A stretch of 64,000 nucleotides of DNA from an uncultured Prevotellaceae bacterium (GTDB taxonomy: Bacteria > Bacteroidota > Bacteroidia > Bacteroidales > Bacteroidaceae). Position 1 is the first letter of the stretch; every line of letters begins with the position of its first letter. The DNA lies in contig ONSH01000001.1 of NCBI GenBank assembly GCA_900320435.1, forward strand, positions 1 to 64,000, given 5' to 3'. A program made the translations under genes and the position numbers. Positions 16,221 to 25,242 of this stretch are shown here, piece after piece. The notes below the pieces were generated by a model. It saw only the letters and a program-made list of their open reading frames with translations, was not told the origin of the DNA and did not search any database.

Positions 16221-16912
16221 TTATACTCTTCTTCAAAAGTGAGATCGTAGAAGCAGGCATAGACATTCTGCATGGCGTTAGCCTGTCCGGCACTGTGAGG
16301 CACGATCAGACGCACATGCGCCGGTTTGCCGCCCAGTCTCTGAGCATTGCCCAGACGGACGTATCTCATCGCCAGAATCCAGCCTGAAGGCACACTGGTG
16401 CTGCCATACACATTGTTGAACGTGCTGCCCCAATAGACATCGGTGGCAAACGTAGCCGTGAACGTACCGGAATCGTTGCTGACGTCAATCATCTCCGGAT
16501 TGGTCACATAGGGATTGCCCCAGTTGCTTGTCTGCACACTGTCGGCCGATATATTGTACTCGAGGAAGCGACAGGCCAGACGCTCGCTTTCGCCGTTCTT
16601 CAGATAATCACCTACACCTTTGTTCAGAATCTGCATATAGACACCCGAAGCCGACATCCTCACATATTGGTTTTGACTGACATCCGTCGTGCTGTCCTGA
16701 GCCACGAACTGCGCTTCGCTGATGACCTGAACCTTGGACATACGTATCAACTCCGTGCCGTCCGAAGAACGCACGACGAATTCCCGCTCAAGAAACGCAT
16801 CGATTGTCTCCTTTTCCTTTTGCTTCTGCTTCGCGTAGGTCTCTTCGCCGCTGCATGCACAACACATCCATGTCAGCAAGAGCGCTGCAGTTATCATTAT
16901 TGTCTGTTTCAT
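16217..16912 (-). CDS. DUF4827-type lipoprotein
   Basis: A 231-residue exported lipoprotein: a hydrophobic signal (about 1-17) ending in CCACS, a charged helix rich in K, Q and E (about 24-45), then a mixed alpha/beta domain. The RYVRLGNAQRLGGKPAHVRLIVPHSAGQ region resembles FKBP-like peptidyl-prolyl isomerase folds, and the family is known as DUF4827. Its role is unknown; a periplasmic folding function is conceivable. It overlaps nrnA upstream by 4 nt (ATGA) and hemW downstream by 4 nt, so translation of all three is coupled. Confidence 0.75.
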   Translation of the reverse strand: MKQTIMITAALLLTWMCCACSGEETYAKQKQKEKETIDAFLEREFVVRSSDGTELIRMSKVQVISEAQFVAQDSTTDVSQNQYVRMSASGVYMQILNKGVGDYLKNGESERLACRFLEYNISADSVQTSNWGNPYVTNPEMIDVSNDSGTFTATFATDVYWGSTFNNVYGSTSVPSGWILAMRYVRLGNAQRLGGKPAHVRLIVPHSAGQANAMQNVYACFYDLTFEEEYK

Positions 16913-17940
16913 CTCAATAGGTGTTCGTAGGCCTTCACAGCCTTTTTAAATTGTTCGATTGCCTCCTCCTCACTACCGGTGAATCTGCCGCCGGCAGCAT
17001 TTTTGTGTCCGCCGCCGTCAAAGAAGTCGGCCGAGAGCCTGTTGCACGGGAAGTCATCCACGCTGCGCAGGGAGATTCTGTACTGCTCGGGGTGCTCGGT
17101 GTCCTGGCTCATCAGGCAAGTCAGCTTCATACCGCTGATTTGCAAAGGCAGATTGACGATGCCCTCCGTATCTCCGTTTTTCGTACCGAGCAGACGGCGC
17201 TCCTTGTTGGTGAGCGTCATGTAGGCTGCGTGCGTTCCGGGTATCAATTGCATCTTCGTATAGAGCAGATAACCCTGCAGGCGCAGTCGCTGTGGCGTCA
17301 TCGTCCAAAAAATCTTCCTGTAGAGCATATCCTTGTCCACACCGCGCTCCATCAGCCGGCTCACACAGTCGTACACCGCCGCGCGGTTGGAGTTGTAGGT
17401 GAAGGCTCCCGTGTCGGTCATCATGCCGCAATAAAGACATTCAGCCTCCTCCTGCGTCAGGTTCTCCATTTCGCCGAGCTCCGTCATCAGATGGCAGAGC
17501 AGCTCGCAGGTGGCACACATCTCGGGTCGGGAAAGCACCAGGTCACAATAATCCTCCGGCCCCAGATGATGGTCTATCATGATGCGGGCGCAAAGATTCT
17601 TCTCCAACACTGGCGCCAGATCCCGGGTGCGCTCCCGGTTGCCGTGATCGCAGCAGATGATGAGATCCGCCTCATGCACCAACTCCTCCACCCTGCCGGG
17701 ATTCACGTCGTAGGTGACAATCTCCGAAGCACCGGGCACTGCGGCCAAAAAGTCGGGATAGTGATTGGGCATCACCACATGGGCCTCTTTACCCTTGCGC
17801 TGCAACCATTTCATCATCATCAGCGTGCTGCCCAAAGCGTCTCCGTCGGGGTTCACGTGACCCACACAAAGCACTTTACGGGCATTTTCGATGAGCGAAA
17901 ACCACTTTTTTCGGCCTTCAAGGTTAAGAATTTGCTCCAT
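16909..17940 (-). CDS. nrnA: DHH-family nanoRNase / PAP phosphatase NrnA
   Basis: A 343-residue DHH phosphoesterase that degrades short oligoribonucleotides and/or 3'-phosphoadenosine 5'-phosphate. Motifs are HVNPDGDALGS, CCDHG, MIDHHLGP (the DHH triad) and the C-terminal DHHA1 glycine motif GGGHKNAAGG. An in-frame GTG 9 nt upstream would overlap the -7 box (17956-17949), so the ATG at 17940 is chosen. It is the first gene of a coupled operon with DUF4827 and hemW, and divergent from an ECF sigma factor gene. Confidence 0.9.
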   Translation of the reverse strand: MEQILNLEGRKKWFSLIENARKVLCVGHVNPDGDALGSTLMMMKWLQRKGKEAHVVMPNHYPDFLAAVPGASEIVTYDVNPGRVEELVHEADLIICCDHGNRERTRDLAPVLEKNLCARIMIDHHLGPEDYCDLVLSRPEMCATCELLCHLMTELGEMENLTQEEAECLYCGMMTDTGAFTYNSNRAAVYDCVSRLMERGVDKDMLYRKIFWTMTPQRLRLQGYLLYTKMQLIPGTHAAYMTLTNKERRLLGTKNGDTEGIVNLPLQISGMKLTCLMSQDTEHPEQYRISLRSVDDFPCNRLSADFFDGGGHKNAAGGRFTGSEEEAIEQFKKAVKAYEHLLR

Positions 17941-17948
17941 TTCGGGCA

Positions 17949-17956
17949 CAAAATTA
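17949..17956 (-). promoter_or_regulatory. -7 box of the nrnA operon
   Basis: TAATTTTG on the minus strand, 8 nt before the nrnA ATG, leaving a leader of only a few bases. Confidence 0.6.
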
Positions 17957-18018
17957 CAAAAAAAACATCATTTCGCAAAAAAAGTCCGTCGCAAATGCCC
18001 TACATCATACATTTTTTA

Positions 18019-18026
18019 TACTTTTG
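18019..18026 (+). promoter_or_regulatory. -7 box of the ECF sigma gene
   Basis: TACTTTTG on the plus strand, about 75 nt before the ATG of the sigma factor gene at 18101. Confidence 0.5.
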
Positions 18027-18100
18027 CACTCGCAAACCTAAAAAACACATAAAGCCTATCGAAACAGCCTTACTCCGAACCAACACTCAGTAAAACAGAC

Positions 18101-18691
18101 ATGAGTAACTTTAAGGAACAGACGGATCACCAGTTGATCACGCTGTACGAGCAAGGTAACGACGAAGCTTTTGATGTTCTTTTGGAACGCAATCAGCAGG
18201 TTGTTTTCAGTTATATCCTTCGCCTCACCGGCGGCAATCAGGATCAGGCGAACGACATCTTTCAGGAGACGTTCACCAAAGCCATCGTCGCCATCCGCAC
18301 CCACCAATATCAGCAAACGGGCAAATTCTCCGCATGGCTGATGCGTGTGGCCCACAATCTCGTAGTGGACGGCTCACGCCGCAATCACGGCGCCACACCG
18401 GTATCCGACGACAAGGCCGATTTCCTCTACAACAATCTGGCACTTTCGGAAAACACCGTGGAAGACAGCTTCAGCCGCAAGGCGCTCAGCACCACGCTCA
18501 ACGGTCTCATTGCCCTTCTGCCCAAGAATCAGCAGGAAATCATCCGACTGCGTTTCGTGGAGGACCTGCCTTTCAAGGAAATCGCTGAGATTCTAGGCAT
18601 CAGCATCAACACCGCTTTGGGCCGCATCCGCTACGCCCTCATCAATCTGCGCAAGCTGGTGGCCGAGCACGAACTGCAGCTCGTAGGCTAA
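18101..18691 (+). CDS. ECF-type RNA polymerase sigma factor
   Basis: A 196-residue sigma-70 family protein with region 2 (about 20-90, NDIFQETFTKAIVAI and FSAWLMRVAHNLVVDGSRR) and region 4 (about 130-185, LPKNQQEIIRLRFVEDLPFKEIAEIL). It lacks regions 1 and 3, as in the extracytoplasmic-function class. No anti-sigma gene adjoins it: the downstream neighbour is on the opposite strand only 4 nt away. Such stand-alone ECF factors in Bacteroidales are often controlled at transcription or are constitutive. Its regulon cannot be deduced here. Confidence 0.88.
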   Translation: MSNFKEQTDHQLITLYEQGNDEAFDVLLERNQQVVFSYILRLTGGNQDQANDIFQETFTKAIVAIRTHQYQQTGKFSAWLMRVAHNLVVDGSRRNHGATPVSDDKADFLYNNLALSENTVEDSFSRKALSTTLNGLIALLPKNQQEIIRLRFVEDLPFKEIAEILGISINTALGRIRYALINLRKLVAEHELQLVG

Positions 18692-18695
18692 GACT

Positions 18696-20072
18696 TCAGA
18701 GCACCAGCCTTCTGATATCCTTTTTCAGGTTGAGCTCGATGTTGAAGTGCGTGCAGTCCTTCATCTTGATGTTCAGCCTGTCCAGCGCGTCCAGCGTCTC
18801 GTAGAGCTTGGGGCTGGAAGAAAACATCATGGCGTAGGGCGTCACGGCATAGAGCATTTTGGAGAGATTGATCGAGGCGAAGAACACACAGCCCACAATC
18901 TCATCCTTCAGCTGCTGATAGGCCACGCTGCTGCCCAGCGATCCGGCCTTGGAGGCCAAAGCGGCGTCGTTGCTCACAAAATAAAGACGCCCGCCCCTGC
19001 GGTCTGCATTCCGGCAGATGCCCGACTGCCACTCTTCACCCTTCCACTCCAGCATAGCCTCTTCCGAGAACTCCGTATTCTTCAGTTCTGCCAGCACAAG
19101 AGCGTGCAGCTTGTTGAGAGAGAGAATGGGGATGCTCACACTCACGTCGCCCTCTATGGCATTGATGATCTGATCGGCATCCAGCTGTGTATTGAGCGCC
19201 GCCAGCATGGGACGAAGCCTCTTGTAGTGGCGCATCAGCTCCAGGTGGTGATCGCCTTCGATATTGGCGCAAGCCCAGAATACGGGATCCGCCGGCGCCA
19301 GATTCAACAGACGTCCGTTGATGGGATGGAAACTCTTGTTGAATTCCACAAAATAGTCCCGCAAGCGGTCATCCGCAAAGTCCAGATTGGCTTCGAACGT
19401 CACCTTCTTGTTGGTCACCCCGACAGCAGCCTTCACCTCGACTTTGGAGAGATCGGCGCCTTCGGGCAGATGCATCGCGATTTGCTCCGTGACGCTCTCG
19501 GGCAACACATCGGCATGTGTGTAGAGTTTGATCTCGCCCGGCTGCTCATCCAGAGAAACGAGGATGTCACTCTCGCTGCTGCCCTGTATCATGAGCTCGG
19601 CCATCTGCTCATAGAGATCCTGCGACATATTGATGGTTGTCGGCCCCATCACCAGCACTTTCTCGTCGTCGTGCGACATCACGAAGTTGCCGATGACACA
19701 CCAAATCAGCCCACGGCGCGTCTCCGTCTCAAAACCCATGCTGCGCAGGTTCTCGTCCAGCTGCTCCGCATTGGCCACCGACGCCACCAGACCCATGTTG
19801 CCGTTTTGAGCCACAAAACCGTAGAGCGGCTTTGTGAAATCCACGCCGGTGTTCGACATCTTGTTGTAGTGCAGCATCAGATCCTTGACAGTGAACCCGA
19901 GATTCTGCGCCGTCTGCGTAAAATCAAGCACCATCACGGCTTTGGCATCGCGGGGAATGGCGCTGCGGTATCCGTTGTCCGGACGCAGGTTCAGATATAA
20001 GACAATGCCGAAGGCGGCAACCACCACCAGACCCAGCACCACGTAGAATTTTCTTCCTTTTGCTTTACGCAT
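18696..20072 (-). CDS. DUF4836 family membrane-anchored protein
   Basis: A 458-residue protein with one N-terminal transmembrane or uncleaved signal segment (about 9-27, VVLGLVVVAAFGIVLYL) and a large extracytoplasmic part containing two similar alpha/beta halves, starting with AIPRDAKAVMVLDF. This fits DUF4836, a Bacteroidota family without a known role. The gene overlaps rsmE by 8 nt and is last in the operon exonuclease-rlmI-rsmE-DUF4836. I see no catalytic motif; a structural or transport-accessory role is possible. Confidence 0.75.
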   Translation of the reverse strand: MRKAKGRKFYVVLGLVVVAAFGIVLYLNLRPDNGYRSAIPRDAKAVMVLDFTQTAQNLGFTVKDLMLHYNKMSNTGVDFTKPLYGFVAQNGNMGLVASVANAEQLDENLRSMGFETETRRGLIWCVIGNFVMSHDDEKVLVMGPTTINMSQDLYEQMAELMIQGSSESDILVSLDEQPGEIKLYTHADVLPESVTEQIAMHLPEGADLSKVEVKAAVGVTNKKVTFEANLDFADDRLRDYFVEFNKSFHPINGRLLNLAPADPVFWACANIEGDHHLELMRHYKRLRPMLAALNTQLDADQIINAIEGDVSVSIPILSLNKLHALVLAELKNTEFSEEAMLEWKGEEWQSGICRNADRRGGRLYFVSNDAALASKAGSLGSSVAYQQLKDEIVGCVFFASINLSKMLYAVTPYAMMFSSSPKLYETLDALDRLNIKMKDCTHFNIELNLKKDIRRLVL

Positions 20073-20793
20073 GACGTATTTCGTTGTTTAAATGCATGAT
20101 ATGCGCGGCGACCAGTCCGGCCGTTTCCGTTCTCAGTCTGCTGCCACCCAAAGAGACGGGTACCGCACCCGCTCCGAGAGCCTCCTCCACTTCTTCGCGG
20201 GAGAAGTCGCCTTCCGGCCCAACCATCACCAGCGTCTCACCTTCGTGCGGACCCGCCTTGCGGAGCACGTCGTCCATATGCGCCTTCCGGCCTTCGTGGC
20301 AGTGACAAATATAAGTTCTGGTCTCCTCCCCGATACTTCCTATGAGGCTCTTGAAGGGCGTCATTCCTTTAAGTTCGGGCACCCACGCCTTCCTCGACTG
20401 CTTCACGGCCGAGAGCACAATGCGGCGCAGGCGGTCCAGCTTGATGTCGTGACGCTCCGAGTTGTCCGTGTGGATGAACGTGATTTCGTCCACGCCTATT
20501 TCGACCGCCTTCTCCACCATCCACTCCATGCGCTCGTTCATCTTCGTAGGCGCAATGGCCAGATGCAGATGTCCGTGCCACAGAGGCTCCTGGGGCAAAG
20601 ATTCGACGATACGATAGAGACAGTGGTGGTTGGCCGCTGTGGTGATGACGGCGCGGTGAAACGACCCCCGCCCGTCCATCAGGAAGATTTCGTCACCCTC
20701 GCCCATCCGGAGCACCCGCACGGCGTGCCGGGCTTCCTCTTCGGGCAACTCACCCTTGAGCTGCGGGTCGTAGAAATAACGCTCTTCCTTCAT
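20065..20793 (-). CDS. rsmE: 16S rRNA m3U1498 methyltransferase RsmE
   Basis: A 242-residue SPOUT methyltransferase that methylates U1498 of 16S rRNA. The N-terminal PUA-like domain (to about 70) is followed by the knotted domain with MVEKAVEIGVDEI, VKQSRKAWVPEL, VMVGPEGDFSREEVE and the SLGGSRLRTETA knot. The length is normal. The start lies 11 nt downstream of rlmI, and the stop overlaps the next gene by 8 nt, so it belongs to an RNA-processing operon. Confidence 0.93.
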   Translation of the reverse strand: MKEERYFYDPQLKGELPEEEARHAVRVLRMGEGDEIFLMDGRGSFHRAVITTAANHHCLYRIVESLPQEPLWHGHLHLAIAPTKMNERMEWMVEKAVEIGVDEITFIHTDNSERHDIKLDRLRRIVLSAVKQSRKAWVPELKGMTPFKSLIGSIGEETRTYICHCHEGRKAHMDDVLRKAGPHEGETLVMVGPEGDFSREEVEEALGAGAVPVSLGGSRLRTETAGLVAAHIMHLNNEIRHA

Positions 20794-20804
20794 CTTCCTT
20801 TTCC

Positions 20805-22031
20805 TTATTCTACGTAGAGCACCAAACCCTTAAGGTATTCACCCTCGGGGTGGTAGATGTTGACGGGATGGTCGGCCGGCTGATGCAGCTGATGCAGGAT
20901 GCGCACCTTGCGCCTGGTGATGGCGGCGGCGGTGAACACGGCGGTGCGGAACTGCTCCTTGCTGACGGCCTGCGAGCAGGAGAAGGTGAAGAGTATGCTC
21001 CCGGAGGGCATCTTGCTCATGGCGCGTGCATTGAGCTTGGTGTAGCCCTTGAGGGCGCGCACCAGAGCGTCCTTGTGCTTGGCGAACGCCGGCGGATCGA
21101 GAATCACCAGATCGTAGCTCTCCTGCATGCCGTCCAGGAAGTCAAACGCATCCCGGGCGAACGCCTCGTGGCGGCCGTCTCCGGGAAAGTTCAGCGCCAC
21201 GTTGGCACTGGCCAGCTCGACGGCTTTGGCCGAAGAATCCACGCTATGGACCAGTGTGGCACCGCCCCGCATAGCGTAGACGGAAAAGCCGCCCGTGTAG
21301 CAGAACATGTTGAGCACCTTGCGGCCTTTGGCATAGCGCTCCACCAGCGCTCTGTTGTCGCGCTGATCCACGAAGAAGCCGGTCTTCTGTCCGTGATACC
21401 AGTCGATGCGGAAGCGGAGACCGTTCTCCCTCGCCACGTGTCCTTTTTTATCAATGGGAATCTCCGCACCGGCCCGGTTCGGATCCTCCTCGCCCTCCAC
21501 CCAGAGGAATCCGTTCTCCTGATGCAGGTCGGCCTTAAAGGGCAGCGTGGTCTCGCTCTTATAGTAGACGGCTTTGAGGCGCCCGTTCATCACGCGCACC
21601 AGAGCCTCGGTGATCGCCATGCGGTCGCGGTGCATCCCGACGCTGTGGGCCTGCACCACCGCCAGCTCGCCGTAGAGGTCGATGACCAGGCCGGGCAGGA
21701 AGTCGCCTTCGCCGTGCACCAGACGATACACGTCGTTGTCGCTCCTCACCACACCGATGGCCTCCCTCACGTTCCATGCGGCACGCAGGCGCTCTTCCCA
21801 AAAACGGGCGTCGATGGCCTCGCTGCCGAAAGTCAGCACGCGCAGGGCGATGCTGCCCACCTGCCAGTGTCCCTTGGCCACATAGCTGCCGTCGGCGGTG
21901 TAGACGGAGACGACGTCGCCCTCTTCGGGCTCGCCCTCCATGCGCTGCACGGCGCCGGAGAACACCCAGGGATGGAAGCGTCCGAGGCTTTCCTCCTTAC
22001 CCCTCTTCAGATATAATTTCAAATCCTTCAT
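20805..22031 (-). CDS. rlmI: 23S rRNA m5C1962 methyltransferase RlmI-like
   Basis: A 408-residue class I SAM-dependent methyltransferase of the RlmI family. The N-terminal PUA domain begins LKLYLKRGKEESLGRFHPWVF; the Rossmann part has NMFCYTGGFSVYAMRGG (SAM-binding motif I), VILDPPAFAKHKD (motif IV) and FTFSCSQ with the probable catalytic cysteine. I chose the ATG at 22031 because the protein homology starts there; longer frames overlap still more of the upstream exonuclease. The overlap with that gene is 35 nt even so. Confidence 0.9.
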   Translation of the reverse strand: MKDLKLYLKRGKEESLGRFHPWVFSGAVQRMEGEPEEGDVVSVYTADGSYVAKGHWQVGSIALRVLTFGSEAIDARFWEERLRAAWNVREAIGVVRSDNDVYRLVHGEGDFLPGLVIDLYGELAVVQAHSVGMHRDRMAITEALVRVMNGRLKAVYYKSETTLPFKADLHQENGFLWVEGEEDPNRAGAEIPIDKKGHVARENGLRFRIDWYHGQKTGFFVDQRDNRALVERYAKGRKVLNMFCYTGGFSVYAMRGGATLVHSVDSSAKAVELASANVALNFPGDGRHEAFARDAFDFLDGMQESYDLVILDPPAFAKHKDALVRALKGYTKLNARAMSKMPSGSILFTFSCSQAVSKEQFRTAVFTAAAITRRKVRILHQLHQPADHPVNIYHPEGEYLKGLVLYVE

Positions 22032-22611
22032 GCTGAAGTCTCTTGAGTTCTTCATACAGTCTGATGCAGGCCCATGCATCGGTGGCGGCGTAGAGTTTCT
22101 GAGCCTGCGTGAGCGACGGCGCCTCCCAGTTGGAGAGCTGTTGCGTCTTGCTGATTTTCTCGCCGAAGACGTTGGCGTAGAGCTTCTGCAGCGAGAGGTC
22201 TTCTATGCCGATGGCCTGCACGTAGCGCTGCAACTCGAAAAAGCGTCCGGGCAGGAAATCGCGCCGGCGGTGGAGCTGGTGTATGTCGTCAGTCCACGAG
22301 AGTGCTACCTTGAGCTGGCTGCGGTCCTCCAACAACTTGACGAGACAGTCGGGCAGCCCCATCTGACACAGGCGGAAGAGGAAACACACCTCGCGGCTCG
22401 AGATCTGCAGCAGCGCTACGGCGTTCATGCCGCCCTTCTTGAAGTTGGGCTTCGTCTCCGTGTCCAGGCCGATGATGTCCTGACGCATCAGGTAGTCCAC
22501 CGCACGCTCGGCCTCCGCCTCTCCGTTGACCACCACAATGCGCCCCGGGAAATTCACTCGGGGCAAATCGTTGATTTTAGTCTTGTCGTAATGTGAATAA
22601 AGGCTTTTCAC
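21997..22611 (-). CDS. 3'-5' exonuclease of the RNase D-like DEDDy group
   Basis: A 204-residue single-domain exonuclease. Motif I is GLDTET (about 48-53), motif II has ALSWTDD (about 103-109), and motif III is YAATDAW (about 173-179), with Tyr four residues before the Asp, as in the DEDDy group. It lacks the HRDC domains of full RNase D and resembles stand-alone 3'-5' exonucleases of Bacteroidales. The start is a GTG at 22611, and the -7 box TAATTTTG ends only 4 nt upstream. It heads the operon with rlmI, rsmE and DUF4836, suggesting an RNA-maturation job. Confidence 0.85.
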   Translation of the reverse strand: MKSLYSHYDKTKINDLPRVNFPGRIVVVNGEAEAERAVDYLMRQDIIGLDTETKPNFKKGGMNAVALLQISSREVCFLFRLCQMGLPDCLVKLLEDRSQLKVALSWTDDIHQLHRRRDFLPGRFFELQRYVQAIGIEDLSLQKLYANVFGEKISKTQQLSNWEAPSLTQAQKLYAATDAWACIRLYEELKRLQHEGFEIISEEG

Positions 22612-22615
22612 GCCA

Positions 22616-22623
22616 CAAAATTA
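22616..22623 (-). promoter_or_regulatory. -7 box of the exonuclease-rlmI-rsmE operon, leaderless
   Basis: TAATTTTG on the minus strand, 4 nt before the GTG start codon of the exonuclease. Confidence 0.55.
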
Positions 22624-22687
22624 CTAAAAAATGTTGAAAGTCCGCAAACGCCCCGCCTGTGATTTTCTCCATTTGAATATTTTTTAA

Positions 22688-22695
22688 TAAATTTG
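22688..22695 (+). promoter_or_regulatory. -7 box of ftsK
   Basis: TAAATTTG on the plus strand, 27 nt before the ftsK ATG at 22723. Confidence 0.5.
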
Positions 22696-22722
22696 TGCCC
22701 GAATTATTGTACATACAGACTT

Positions 22723-25227
22723 ATGGCCAATCCAAAATCAGATAAAAACAAAAAAAAGAAGGACGAAGGAAGCACCCCCCGCCGCTCCTGGCGGACCTTC
22801 TTCCGCGAGCTCTTTTCGACCGGCGCGGAGGTGACGCCCGAAGAGGCACTCAAGCGCAACGACAAGCTGCGTTTCGGCTTGGGCGGCGTGCTCTTCATCG
22901 TGTCAGTCTTCACACTGCTCTCCATCGTCTCCCACATCTTCACCGGAGGCATGGATCAGAGCTGGCAGTCAGGCGACCGCGCCAACAACTGGATGGGTAC
23001 CGCCGGCATGTTCACCTCCAAGTTCTTCGTGGAGCAGTGCTTCGGCATCGCCAGCCTCTTCATCCCCCTCTTCCTCGTGGCCGCTTCGCTGCGCATCATG
23101 CGCATCTACAAGGTGCGTCTGTGGAAGTGGTTCATCAACTGCACCGCCCTCCTGCTGTTGGTGTCGGCCTTCGGCGACCTCATCTTCCGCGACCTGCTCA
23201 ACGACATGAACAGCGCCGTCAACATCGGGGGCAACATCGGCCATCAGGAAATTCTTATCCTGCAGGAAAACATCGGCACGATGGGCACTTGGCTCATCCT
23301 TATCGCCGCACTCATCGCCTACCTTATTTATCTCTCCGACGAGACCATCGAACTCATCCGCCAGATGATGCACCCCAAGGACCTCATTCACGGGCTGCGC
23401 CATCACGAGGGTGAAGAGCCGGAGGAAAGAGAAGAGGGCGACTACGACCGCGATGACAGCGCCGTGACGCCCCTCACCGACCAGCACTCCACCGTCATCG
23501 ACTTCTCCGTGCCCACTGAGGAAGAAAAGCCCGCCGGAGAGTCCGCAGTCCCTCTGGAGATCAACTACGAGACGCTGGAGCAGGAGCATCTGGAAACCCT
23601 TGCCGCCGGGAAGGAAAAAAAGGAGGAAAGCGGCGAGGCCGAATTCTCCGTCCGCAAGGGTTCGGAGGAAGAGAAGGCCGAACCCGACAAATACGGCGCT
23701 CTGGAGCCCTACGACCCGAAGCTCGACCTGTCCAACTACCACTACCCCACCATCGACCTGCTCGACCACCACAAGACGGAGAATGTGGGCATCGACATGG
23801 AGGAGCAGCAGCAGAACAAGGATCGCATCATTCGCGTCTTGCAGGACTTCGGCGTGAAGATCTCCAGCATCAAGGCCACCGTGGGCCCCACCATCACGCT
23901 CTACGAGATCACCCCGGCGGCCGGCGTGCGCATCTCCAAGATACGCAATCTGGAGGACGACATCGCCCTCAACCTCTCAGCGCTGGGCATCCGCATCATT
24001 GCGCCCATTCCCGGCAAGGGCACCATCGGCATCGAAGTGCCCAACGCCAAGCCTCAGATGGTGTCGATGGAGAGCATCCTCAACTCGCGCAAGTTCCAGG
24101 AGAGCACCTTCGAGCTGCCCATGGCGCTCGGCAAGACGATCACCAACGAGATCTACATGGCCGACCTGGCCAAGATGCCCCACCTGCTGGTGGCCGGCGC
24201 TACGGGTCAGGGTAAGAGTGTCGGCCTCAACGCCATCATCACCTCGCTGCTCTACAAGAAGCACCCCGCCGAGCTCAAGCTCGTCATGGTCGACCCCAAG
24301 AAGGTGGAGTTCTCCGTCTACGCCCCCATCGTCAACCACTTCCTGGCACAGGTGGAAGGCACCGAAGACGACGAGGAAGCCATCATCACCGACACGCAAA
24401 AGGTGGTGCGCACGCTCAAGAGCCTCTGTGTGGAGATGGACAACCGCTATCTGCTGCTTAAGAGCGCTGCCGTACGCAACCTCAAGGAATACAACGAGAA
24501 GTTCAAGGCCCGCAAACTGCTGCCTACGGAGGGTCATCGCTTCCTGCCCTACATCGTGGTGGTCATCGACGAGTTCGGCGACCTCATCATGACGGCCGGC
24601 AAGGAGATCGAGCTGCCCATCTGCCGCATCGCACAGCTGGCGCGCGCCGTCGGCATCCACATGATTATCGCCACGCAGCGCCCCACCACCAACATCATCA
24701 CGGGCACCATCAAGGCCAACTTCCCCGCCCGTATGGCTTTCAAGGTGTCGCAGATGATCGACTCGCGCACCATTCTCGACCGCCCGGGCGCCAACCAGCT
24801 GGTGGGCAAGGGCGACATGCTCTACCTCACGGGCAGCGACCCCGTGCGTGTGCAGTGTGCCTTTGTCGACACGCCCGAGGTGGAGCGCATCGCACGCTTC
24901 ATCGCCGGCCAGCAGGGCTACCAGCGCCCCTATCCTCTGCCCGACGTGCCCATGGAGGGCGACGACGGCGAGGGACCCGATGTGGACATCAGCCATCTCG
25001 ACCCGATGTTTGAGGAGGTGGCCCGCCTTGTGGTGCAGACGCAGCAGGGCTCCACGAGCATGATCCAGCGCAAGTTTGCCATCGGCTACAACCGCGCAGG
25101 ACGTCTGATGGACCAGCTGGAGGTGGCCGGCATCGTAGGGCCCGCTCACGGCAGCAAGCCGCGCGAGGTGCTGTGCATGTCGGACGAGGACCTGCAGTTC
25201 CGCCTCGACAATATGAAGAACGCTTAA
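22723..25227 (+). CDS. ftsK: DNA translocase FtsK
   Basis: An 834-residue translocase that pumps chromosomal DNA at the division septum. The N-terminus has four transmembrane helices (about 45-230), then an acidic linker (about 235-340), an alpha domain, the RecA-like motor with Walker A GATGQGKS (about 493-500) and Walker B VVVIDEFGD (about 610), ATQRPT, and a C-terminal winged-helix gamma domain (about 765-834, MIQRKFAIGYNRAGRLMDQL) that reads polar DNA sequences. The ATG at 22723 follows the promoter; the frame opens 10 codons earlier. lolA follows after 15 nt. Confidence 0.95.
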   Translation: MANPKSDKNKKKKDEGSTPRRSWRTFFRELFSTGAEVTPEEALKRNDKLRFGLGGVLFIVSVFTLLSIVSHIFTGGMDQSWQSGDRANNWMGTAGMFTSKFFVEQCFGIASLFIPLFLVAASLRIMRIYKVRLWKWFINCTALLLLVSAFGDLIFRDLLNDMNSAVNIGGNIGHQEILILQENIGTMGTWLILIAALIAYLIYLSDETIELIRQMMHPKDLIHGLRHHEGEEPEEREEGDYDRDDSAVTPLTDQHSTVIDFSVPTEEEKPAGESAVPLEINYETLEQEHLETLAAGKEKKEESGEAEFSVRKGSEEEKAEPDKYGALEPYDPKLDLSNYHYPTIDLLDHHKTENVGIDMEEQQQNKDRIIRVLQDFGVKISSIKATVGPTITLYEITPAAGVRISKIRNLEDDIALNLSALGIRIIAPIPGKGTIGIEVPNAKPQMVSMESILNSRKFQESTFELPMALGKTITNEIYMADLAKMPHLLVAGATGQGKSVGLNAIITSLLYKKHPAELKLVMVDPKKVEFSVYAPIVNHFLAQVEGTEDDEEAIITDTQKVVRTLKSLCVEMDNRYLLLKSAAVRNLKEYNEKFKARKLLPTEGHRFLPYIVVVIDEFGDLIMTAGKEIELPICRIAQLARAVGIHMIIATQRPTTNIITGTIKANFPARMAFKVSQMIDSRTILDRPGANQLVGKGDMLYLTGSDPVRVQCAFVDTPEVERIARFIAGQQGYQRPYPLPDVPMEGDDGEGPDVDISHLDPMFEEVARLVVQTQQGSTSMIQRKFAIGYNRAGRLMDQLEVAGIVGPAHGSKPREVLCMSDEDLQFRLDNMKNA

Positions 25228-25242
25228 TCCCTATTTATAACG

